Positions 1 through 4,377 of a DNA stretch of 7,531 nt are shown here, piece after piece. Position 1 is the first letter of the stretch; each line of letters opens with the position of its first letter. Location: positions 1 through 7,531 of the forward strand of contig JABDJT010000064.1 in NCBI GenBank assembly GCA_013003335.1. The letters are read 5' to 3'. The stretch comes from Verrucomicrobiales bacterium. Its GTDB lineage: Bacteria; Verrucomicrobiota; Verrucomicrobiia; Verrucomicrobiales; DEV007. A model generated the notes under the pieces. It worked only from the letters and a program-made list of their open reading frames with translations, was not told the DNA's origin and searched no databases. Made by a program: the position numbers and the translations under genes.

Positions 1-398
1 AGGAACGGCATGTGAATCAGCATCACGAGAAGGCTCGGGATCCAAAACGCGAGGTAGAGCGTCATCGATTCCGAACTGAAAAACAGGACCAGGCCATAGG
101 TCTCGACAGACTTCGTCAATCCCCAAATCGTGAAGCTGGTGATGATAAAAATCGCGATCGCCCCCGGTGATGGAATTGCGACCCGCTTGGGATGAATCAC
201 GAACCGGAGCAGCAGCCATTTCAGCACGAAGGTGAAGGCCAGCGAGAGAAATCCGATCAACCCGAGGATACCGGTGAGGTTTCGATCGGGCGGGACCGGT
301 TCGCCCGGCTCCTGGAGATAGACGATCAGCAAATCAGCCGGCCAGGCGAGAAAGAGGAGAGCCCAGACGATCCAGAGAATGACGATGGTGACTTTCAC
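1..398 (-). CDS. Hypothetical multi-pass inner-membrane protein, 3' end outside window
   Basis: I do not recognise this gene. Reading the minus strand from a GTG at 396-398 gives 132 open codons up to the window edge. The frame has a TAA three codons before the GTG (405-407), and the GTG is the only plausible start near it. The product is very hydrophobic, with about four membrane-spanning stretches (residues roughly 4-20, 42-66, 78-95 and 112-130). A short Pro/Glu-rich loop (about 30-40) separates the first two, and a basic patch HPKR (69-72) follows the second. It begins MKVTIVILWIVW, so the first helix starts almost at once. A purine-rich AAGGTGAGG lies upstream, but about 14 bases from the GTG, which is long for a ribosome-binding site. 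The gene is co-directional with the oxidoreductase and the mini-ORF and is probably in their operon. The function is unknown. Confidence 0.75.
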   Translation of the reverse strand, partial: MKVTIVILWIVWALLFLAWPADLLIVYLQEPGEPVPPDRNLTGILGLIGFLSLAFTFVLKWLLLRFVIHPKRVAIPSPGAIAIFIITSFTIWGLTKSVETYGLVLFFSSESMTLYLAFWIPSLLVMLIHMPF

Positions 399-404
399 GG
401 GGAC

Positions 405-485
405 TTATTTTTCCTCACCTTCTGTAAACCCGGCAGCAAAGAACCAGCTCACACCCAAACGGATTTCGAAGTTTGAGATGGGCAT
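405..485 (-). CDS. Candidate 26-aa small protein coupled to the oxidoreductase
   Basis: The ATG at 483-485 shares its A with the TGA stop of the oxidoreductase (485-487), a TGATG junction of the same kind as argB/argD and argD/argF in this window. The frame stays open for 26 codons to a TAA at 405-407, seven bases before the GTG of the next gene. The peptide starts MPISNFEIRLG, has a short aromatic, hydrophobic core (VSWFFAAGF) and ends in an acidic tail. It could be a very small membrane-associated protein, or only a re-initiation cistron that carries ribosomes on to the membrane protein gene. The AAGGTGAGG stretch near its 3' end could serve the downstream gene. No family is recognised. Chance openness over 26 codons cannot be excluded; the support is the exact overlap and the tight fit between its neighbours. 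Confidence 0.4.
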   Translation of the reverse strand: MPISNFEIRLGVSWFFAAGFTEGEEK

Positions 486-1738
486 CAAACCTCTTCCACT
501 TCAAAGCCCTTCCGATACTTCTTCGTCAAAAACCGGTTCGCCTCCTCCCGATTCCCGATCCGCAGTTTCTTCGGATCCCACTCCAGCGTCTCACCGGGAA
601 ACTGCACGGCGATATTTCCCAGCATCACGGCCTCGGTCAGCGGACCGGCATATTGGAAATTGTCGGAGATCTTCGGATTGCCGGCGAGACAGGCATCGAC
701 CCAGTCGTGCCAGTGATGCGCTGGACCGGCATCGGGCAGTTGGTAATCAGCAAAATCTTTCTCGGGATACAGCTTGGGAGTTCCCCAGTGCGGGACGAGC
801 AGGTAGCCCTTTTCCCCGACGAGCAGGCTGGCCGGCTGCAACAGGTCCTTGCCTTTCGGGACGCCGGGATAATTCCAGTTTGGCCGCAGGCCGCCGTCGT
901 ACCACGTAATTTTCAAGGTGTCCCCGGCAGTGAATTCCGTGCCGGGATAAATGAACTCGATCTGTTCGCGGGCGGGCCAGATGTCATCGTTCATGCCGGA
1001 ATGTTCGGCCTTCACCGTGATCGGATCGGTGAGGTTCATCGCCGTGTAGAGCGGGTCCAGCAGGTGACAGCCGTTGTCGCCCATCGAGCCGGAGCCGCAC
1101 CACTGCCAGTCCCGCCAGGTGAAGGGGTGATAGACCCGGTAACCGCCCCAGTCGCGAACTTCCTCCGGTCCACACCACACGTCCCAATTCAGGGAATCGG
1201 GGAGCGGATCGGATTTTGCGGGAGGATTCAGCAGGCCGGAGCGCCCGTGACCCATTGCGTCGATCCAGGTGTGGACCTCTTTGATTTTCCCAATCGTTTT
1301 TTCCTCCTGCACAATCAGTTTGGTCGTCCGGTATTGCGGTTCGGAATGAATCTGGTTGCCCATCCGCGTCACGCAGCCGGATTTTTCAGCCAGCTTCGCG
1401 ATTTGCCGCGCTTCCCAAACGGTGTGGGTGAGCGGCTTCTGGCAATAGACGTGAATGCCGCGCTTGAGCGCTTCCTGCGTGATGACGGCGTGGCTGTGAT
1501 CCGGCACTGTCACATTCACTGCGTCGATTTTGTCTTCCATCTTGTCGAACAGCTCCCGCCAGTCCGAAAATTTCGGCAGACCCGGCCAGCCTTTTTCGAC
1601 TTTATCAAGCCGGGTGGAATCGACATCGCAAAACGCGACCATTTCGACCCGGGAATGAGAACCGATCGTGGAAACGTCTTTCCAGCCCATTCCGTTGCAA
1701 CCGATCCCGGCGAAGCGCAGTTTTTCTTTCTTGGCCAT
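485..1738 (-). CDS. Gfo/Idh/MocA family NAD(P)-dependent oxidoreductase
   Basis: This is a 417-residue cytoplasmic sugar or cyclitol dehydrogenase-type oxidoreductase. The N-terminal Rossmann fold has the dinucleotide motif GIGCNG (11-16) after a basic start, and the acidic CDVD (37-40) ends the second strand, as in NAD-preferring members. The catalytic-lysine motif, EKP in classical members, is CQKP here (99-102, Lys101), a variant I associate with PVC-group paralogues. The C-terminal domain has GDNGCHLLD (220-228), with Asp221 and His225 at the usual catalytic positions. Length fits the family. There is no Tat or Sec signal, unlike many planctomycete and verrucomicrobial relatives. The frame can be extended to a TTG at 1744, but I chose the ATG at 1738. 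No Shine-Dalgarno is visible; the upstream stretch is pyrimidine-rich (CCCTCCC). The substrate cannot be told from sequence. It is probably first in an operon with the two genes to its left. Confidence 0.9.
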   Translation of the reverse strand: MAKKEKLRFAGIGCNGMGWKDVSTIGSHSRVEMVAFCDVDSTRLDKVEKGWPGLPKFSDWRELFDKMEDKIDAVNVTVPDHSHAVITQEALKRGIHVYCQKPLTHTVWEARQIAKLAEKSGCVTRMGNQIHSEPQYRTTKLIVQEEKTIGKIKEVHTWIDAMGHGRSGLLNPPAKSDPLPDSLNWDVWCGPEEVRDWGGYRVYHPFTWRDWQWCGSGSMGDNGCHLLDPLYTAMNLTDPITVKAEHSGMNDDIWPAREQIEFIYPGTEFTAGDTLKITWYDGGLRPNWNYPGVPKGKDLLQPASLLVGEKGYLLVPHWGTPKLYPEKDFADYQLPDAGPAHHWHDWVDACLAGNPKISDNFQYAGPLTEAVMLGNIAVQFPGETLEWDPKKLRIGNREEANRFLTKKYRKGFEVEEV

Positions 1739-1895
1739 ATGCAAGGGAGGGTGGCAGAAATTCAGATTTCAGGCGAGACCGCGATGGCGTGTCCAATTTC
1801 GCGGGTTTCCCGGCTCCAAATCCGGAAAATCGGGTCCTGAATGAGCTAATTGGGCAGTTTTGGGCCTGTTTTTCTTATATTATTTATAAAAATTA

Positions 1896-1922
1896 TTGAA
1901 ATTATAATCAGTATGGTATAAT
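1896..1922 (+). promoter_or_regulatory. Strong sigma70-like promoter with extended -10
   Basis: The -10 is a perfect TATAAT at 1917-1922, preceded by TGG at 1914-1916, which forms an extended -10. A -35-like TTGAAA is at 1896-1901 with a short 15-bp spacer; TTATTG at 1893-1898 gives 18 bp instead. It lies in an AT-rich island (about 1868-1925) in an otherwise GC-rich window. Transcription would start near 1929, at the foot of the first small-RNA hairpin. The same island carries TATAAT on the minus strand (1901-1906), so it may also drive the oxidoreductase operon. Confidence 0.6.
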
Positions 1923-1928
1923 ATCACT

Positions 1929-2016
1929 TCAACACAGCGATCGTAAGAGACGCTTGTTTTTGTGTTGAGGGGTTATAAAAGGTGGCGTCATCCGATGGAT
2001 GGCGCCGCTTTTTTTT
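1929..2016 (+). ncRNA. Candidate small RNA or terminated leader of about 90 nt
   Basis: The stretch runs from the predicted start site to an intrinsic terminator and holds no credible gene. Its 5' part can fold into a long hairpin: 1927-1936 (CTTCAACACA) pairs with 1961-1970 (TGTGTTGAGG) over 10 bp with one G-U. Inside it AGCG (1936-1939) can pair with CGCT (1951-1954), closing an 11-nt loop; the A at 1936 can belong to only one of the two helices. An unpaired A/U-rich linker (1971-1980) leads into the terminator. Size and layout fit a trans-acting sRNA. Alternatively it is the early-terminated leader of nfeD, whose start is 112 bases beyond the last terminator U. It does not show hallmarks I would expect of SRP RNA, 6S RNA, tmRNA or RNase P RNA. 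No Rfam family is recognised. Confidence 0.5.
1981..2016 (+). terminator. Strong Rho-independent terminator of the small RNA
   Basis: GGCGTCATCC (1984-1993) pairs with GGATGGCGCC (1997-2006) around a three-base GAT loop. The 10-bp stem has one G-U pair and can extend outward by two or three more pairs. Eight uninterrupted T follow at 2009-2016. This is the clearest intrinsic terminator in the window. Confidence 0.88.
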
Positions 2017-2033
2017 GGCCGATGACTCCGGAT

Positions 2034-2054
2034 CGAATCAACCCTGTTGACTCG
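2034..2054 (+). repeat. 21-bp imperfect palindrome, copy 1 (upstream of nfeD)
   Basis: Half-sites CGAATCAAC and GTTGACTCG flank the spacer CCT; they differ from perfect symmetry at one position. The last 16 bases (2039-2054) recur exactly, inverted, at 3402-3417 upstream of argB. It could be a dimeric regulator's operator or a small dispersed repeat. Confidence 0.6.
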
Positions 2055-2055
2055 C

Positions 2056-2076
2056 CGAACATACCCTGTTGATTCG
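2056..2076 (+). repeat. 21-bp palindrome-like repeat, copy 2 (degenerate left half)
   Basis: ACCCTGTTGATTCG (2063-2076) matches 2041-2054 at 13 of 14 positions and is offset by exactly 22 bp, about two helical turns. The left half-site (CGAACATAC) matches the consensus at only 6 of 9 positions. The right half can pair with CGAATCAAC of copy 1, so RNA through here could form alternative hairpins. Confidence 0.5.
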
Positions 2077-2127
2077 TTGCGGGGTTGTTTCGCACTTCCG
2101 CCTGACTCGTAACCATCTGAAAAGCTC

Positions 2128-2595
2128 ATGCTCACGACCATTATCATCCTCATTATCGTTGGAATCGTGGCTCTCCTGTTTGAGATGGTTTTGCCCGGGG
2201 GAATTCTCGGTGTGTTGGGGGGCTGCTGCCTGATTGCGGCTGTCGGGATGACCTTTTTCCAATACGGTGCCGGATGGGGGCTGGCCTGCCTCGGGTTTGT
2301 TGTGGTGTTGGGGCTTGCCTTTACGTGGATTTGGATGACGCAGTTTCATCGGCTCCCATTCACACGAAAACTGGTGCACCAGGCCGAGGTGGGAGTGGAT
2401 CAGGAACTGGAGCACAAGCAGGAACTGACCGGCAAAACCGGGACCGCGCTCACGGATATCCGGCCCTCCGGCCACGCGAAGATCGACGGCGAAAAGCTCG
2501 ACGTGATTTCCGAGACCGGAATTATCGAGAAAGGGGCAGAGATCAAGGTGGTGGAAACCCGGGGACCGAGTGTGATTGTAAAGGTCGCAGGCTGA
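2128..2595 (+). CDS. Short NfeD-family membrane protein
   Basis: This 155-residue protein has the layout of short NfeD proteins. Three hydrophobic segments (about 3-20, 24-45 and 50-71) lead through a charged linker to a C-terminal OB-fold domain (about 100-153), recognisable by GKTGTALTDIRPSGHAKIDG and the ending GPSVIVKV. It lacks the N-terminal ClpP-like serine protease domain of long NfeD proteins. NfeD proteins usually sit beside a stomatin/flotillin-like SPFH gene and are thought to work with it in membrane microdomains. No such gene is in the window, so this copy is an orphan, or its partner is elsewhere. The ATG at 2128 has no clear Shine-Dalgarno. Upstream lie the small-RNA terminator and two palindromic repeats; I see no good promoter between them and the gene, so readthrough of the small-RNA terminator may supply its transcript. 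Confidence 0.88.
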   Translation: MLTTIIILIIVGIVALLFEMVLPGGILGVLGGCCLIAAVGMTFFQYGAGWGLACLGFVVVLGLAFTWIWMTQFHRLPFTRKLVHQAEVGVDQELEHKQELTGKTGTALTDIRPSGHAKIDGEKLDVISETGIIEKGAEIKVVETRGPSVIVKVAG

Positions 2596-2603
2596 GCCGA
2601 AAA

Positions 2604-2963
2604 TCAGCGCATCCCCCGCCGCAGCTGGGACGAGGCATTCGAGGAACCGCCACCGGCGTCCCGATTGGAAGCAGTGCCGGTTCCTTTTGCCGGACCGCCG
2701 CCGAACAGGCGGCGCTTTTCTTTCACCTTGGCCCATTCGTCGAATTTTGGATCCTGAGGCTGCAGGGACGGAACCTGGGGGCCGCCGGGATTGGTCGTGG
2801 GCGGGGTGGAAGCGATCGGCGCTGCGTCTGCGGCCGAAGTCGTCAGGGAGTCCGGATCGTTCTCCATTTCCGGGGTGGATTTGCATCCGGATACACAGCA
2901 GGCAGATGTGACTGCGATCGCGAGCGAAAAGAGAATTTCGGTAACTTTCATCAAGGACTTCAT
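2604..2963 (-). CDS. Small Pro/Ser/Gly-rich lipoprotein
   Basis: The predicted precursor of 119 residues has a lipoprotein signal peptide: a basic start (MKSLMK), a hydrophobic core (about 7-22) and the lipobox VSGC with Cys27 as lipidation site. The residue after Cys is Lys, so it is probably sorted to the outer membrane. The mature part is low-complexity and probably disordered: Ser/Thr/Ala/Pro-rich from 28 to 70, one more ordered charged stretch (PKFDEWAKVKEKRR, 72-85), then a Gly/Ser/Ala-rich tail ending in RRGMR. I recognise no family. The frame extends 26 codons further upstream, but that extension is arginine-rich and would bury the signal peptide. I prefer the ATG at 2963; the ATG at 2951 is also possible. 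It converges on nfeD with an 8-base gap and no good terminator between them. Only a 5-bp inverted repeat (2591-2595 and 2604-2608) spans both stops. Confidence 0.7.
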   Translation of the reverse strand: MKSLMKVTEILFSLAIAVTSACCVSGCKSTPEMENDPDSLTTSAADAAPIASTPPTTNPGGPQVPSLQPQDPKFDEWAKVKEKRRLFGGGPAKGTGTASNRDAGGGSSNASSQLRRGMR

Positions 2964-3047
2964 TTCCCAATCCGACGCTGCTGTCAACGCGATTCGATGG
3001 CGGAATTGTTCTGCATAGGCCGGTTGAAGTCTTCGTCTCACTTTTGC

Positions 3048-3072
3048 AGCTCCCGTGAAATCGGGGGCTTTT
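3048..3072 (+). terminator. Terminator-like hairpin in the leader of the His-rich lipoprotein
   Basis: AGCTCCCG (3048-3055) pairs with CGGGGGCT (3062-3069) around a six-base loop, 8 bp with one G-U. TTTTCTT follows at 3069-3075. It ends about 30 bases before the start codon of the next gene, so it would act as a leader attenuator or as the end of an unannotated short transcript. CTGCA (3011-3015) could pair with TGCAG (3045-3049) and invade its 5' arm, but only over 5 bp. Confidence 0.5.
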
Positions 3073-3104
3073 CTTCAACTGAAACCTGAACAAAAGGAGT
3101 CCTG

Positions 3105-3308
3105 ATGAAGAAACAAACACCATCCTCCTCAAGGGATGGGCAGCCGCGGCTCCGGTCGCGGATGGCCCTGATTGCTCTCGCGGCGACAGCTCTTTTCGGG
3201 CTGTCATCCTGCCATTACTGGCATGGCCACGGGGGCTATCATTCCCATTGGGGAGGGCACTACGGCGGTTCGTACTACGGCGATGGCGGTGGTTATCACT
3301 GCTACTGA
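3105..3308 (+). CDS. Tiny His/Gly/Tyr-rich lipoprotein
   Basis: The precursor is 67 residues. A basic, Ser-rich N-region (1-19) precedes a hydrophobic core (20-33) and the lipobox LSSC, with Cys36 as predicted lipidation site. The mature peptide is only 32 residues, with 7 His, 11 Gly, 7 Tyr, 2 Trp and a second Cys at 66; HYWHGHGG is typical. Such composition suits metal binding (Cu, Zn or Ni) at the cell envelope or a small structural surface peptide, but no function can be assigned from sequence. The start is well supported by a perfect AAAAGGAG (3092-3099) five bases before the ATG, the best ribosome-binding site in the window, which suggests high expression. The leader has a terminator-like hairpin. 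A further GC-rich hairpin follows the gene. No family is recognised. Confidence 0.72.
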   Translation: MKKQTPSSSRDGQPRLRSRMALIALAATALFGLSSCHYWHGHGGYHSHWGGHYGGSYYGDGGGYHCY

Positions 3309-3333
3309 CCGATACGGAATTCTCCGGCGGCGG

Positions 3334-3373
3334 CCGGGTGGGGGATCGGGATTTCGTTCCGGTCCGCGCCCGG
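3334..3373 (+). terminator. Possible weak terminator or GC-rich hairpin after the His-rich gene
   Basis: An inner stem, GGATCGGGA (3343-3351) with TTCCGGTCC (3357-3365), has 9 bp including two G-U pairs and a five-base loop. An outer stem, CCGGG (3334-3338) with CCCGG (3369-3373), can enclose it. Only three T follow, so intrinsic termination would be weak. Confidence 0.35.
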
Positions 3374-3401
3374 TTTCCGCGAACCGCCGCGGGCTCTGTT
3401 T

Positions 3402-3422
3402 CGAGTCAACAGGGTTGGTTCG
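3402..3422 (-). repeat. 21-bp imperfect palindrome, copy 3 (upstream of argB, inverted)
   Basis: On the minus strand it reads CGAACCAAC, CCT, GTTGACTCG. Sixteen bases (3402-3417) are the exact reverse complement of 2039-2054. It lies about 25 bases upstream of a TTGACA box and 92 bases upstream of the argB ATG, a position suited to a regulatory site. It does not resemble the classical AT-rich ARG box. Confidence 0.55.
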
Positions 3423-3447
3423 TTTTCTGTTGTTTTCGCGTTCGGCT

Positions 3448-3479
3448 TTGACACCCCCTGAAACTCGCCGACCTTACGC
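3448..3479 (+). promoter_or_regulatory. Possible argBDF promoter (consensus -35, poor -10)
   Basis: A perfect TTGACA is at 3448-3453. At 17-20 bp spacing only weak -10 candidates exist (ACCTTA at 3471-3476, TTACGC at 3474-3479). Transcription would start near 3482, giving a leader of about 30 bases to the argB ATG. A weak -10 could mean activator dependence or a non-consensus promoter. Confidence 0.3.
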
Positions 3480-3513
3480 GCTTCATTTTCCGCCGCCGCG
3501 CGGATTGCATCGA

Positions 3514-4377
3514 ATGAGCGCTCCCGAATTTCAGCCCCAGATCGATAAAGCAGCCGTGCTGCTGGAGGCGTTGCCGTATCTGCAGAATTTTCGCGGCGAG
3601 ACTTTCCTGATCAAGGTTGGTGGATCGGCGATGGATGACCCGGACAAAGTCCGCGCGCTCCTTCGGGATATTGTGTTTCTTGAAGTGGCCGGGATCAACC
3701 CCGTACTGGTTCACGGCGGCGGCAAGGCGATTTCAGCGGCTATGGCGGAAGCGGGTCTCGAGCCGGAATTTCGAAACGGGTTACGGGTGACTTCGGACGA
3801 GGCGATGGACCTGGTGGAAAAGACGCTCAGCGGTACGATCAACCCGGGCCTGGTCCGGTCGATCGAAGAATTCGGAGGCACCGCGCTCGGCGTGGCAGGG
3901 AATGAAGTGTTTGTCGGCGAACGGGTGCCGGAGCTGGGCCGGGTCGGTACCGTAGTTGATTTTGATCTCGGGAAAGTGGAAGCCGCGATTTCGACGGAAG
4001 TCATTCCGGTCGTGTCGCCGGTCGCTTCGGAAGTCGAAACGCAATTACCGCTGAACGTGAATGCCGATCTCGCGGCCAGCGCGCTCGCTGCGAAGTTGAA
4101 AGCCGCGAAGCTGGTATATCTCAGCGACGTGATCGGGCTTTGCGAGGACAAGAACGATCCTTCGACGCTGATTACCTCGGTGCGGTCCGATCAGATTGAA
4201 ACCATGATCGAAGACGGGACGATCGCCGGGGGAATGATCCCGAAAGTGCGGTCGTCGGTCGATGCGCTGAATGCCGGGGTGGGCAAAGTCCACATGATCG
4301 ATGGGCGGATCCGGCATTCGTTGTTGCTGGAGATTTACACCGAGTCCGGAATTGGAACGGAGATTGTGACCGACTGA
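3514..4377 (+). CDS. argB: Acetylglutamate kinase
   Basis: ArgB phosphorylates N-acetyl-L-glutamate with ATP, the second step of arginine synthesis. The 287-residue protein fits the amino-acid kinase fold. KVGGS (34-38) is the phosphate-binding loop, where many family members have KYGGN or KYGGH. HGGGKAIS (67-74) is the second glycine loop, NGLRVT (88-93) carries the substrate-binding Arg91, NVNADLAA (181-188) lines the acetylglutamate site, and GGMIPK (239-244) holds the catalytic lysine. The N-terminal helix before Lys34 (EALPYLQNFRGETFLIK) and the ending EIYTESGIGTEIV are features of arginine-sensitive, hexameric kinases, so feedback inhibition by arginine is expected. The open frame continues 114 codons upstream, but with a composition unlike the family; the ATG at 3514 gives the family length. 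No clear Shine-Dalgarno precedes it. Its TGA overlaps the argD ATG by one base. Confidence 0.96.
   Translation: MSAPEFQPQIDKAAVLLEALPYLQNFRGETFLIKVGGSAMDDPDKVRALLRDIVFLEVAGINPVLVHGGGKAISAAMAEAGLEPEFRNGLRVTSDEAMDLVEKTLSGTINPGLVRSIEEFGGTALGVAGNEVFVGERVPELGRVGTVVDFDLGKVEAAISTEVIPVVSPVASEVETQLPLNVNADLAASALAAKLKAAKLVYLSDVIGLCEDKNDPSTLITSVRSDQIETMIEDGTIAGGMIPKVRSSVDALNAGVGKVHMIDGRIRHSLLLEIYTESGIGTEIVTD

Noticed and set aside
192..476. 94-codon plus-strand frame at the left edge
   Set aside because: It is highly charged, Glu/Asp/Gln-rich, and antisense to the four-helix membrane protein and the mini-ORF. It has no ribosome-binding site or domain.
473..1840. 455-codon open frame on the plus strand across the oxidoreductase
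   Set aside because: It is antisense to a gene with clear Rossmann and catalytic motifs. Its translation has no recognisable domain, and GC-rich codon usage explains the openness.
1995..2072. 25-codon ORF starting inside the small-RNA terminator
   Set aside because: It starts in the terminator stem, would be read only on readthrough, and has no ribosome-binding site at proper distance. It is most likely accidental.
2591..2608. Inverted repeat between nfeD and the lipoprotein as a bidirectional terminator
   Set aside because: It has only 5 bp of stem, an 8-base loop and no T-run on either strand.
2038..3207. 389-codon minus-strand frame across nfeD and the lipoproteins
   Set aside because: It overlaps nfeD and both lipoproteins, which have coherent signals. 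Its own product has low-complexity composition and no domain.
2034..3422. 1.4-kb segment bounded by inverted repeat copies, as a possible mobile element
   Set aside because: There is no transposase, no visible target-site duplication at the ends, and a second repeat copy inside the left end. The repeats fit promoters better than element termini.
3172..3513. N-terminal extension of ArgB by 114 codons
   Set aside because: The extension overlaps the His-rich lipoprotein in another frame and crosses the putative argB promoter. ArgB reaches family length from 3514.
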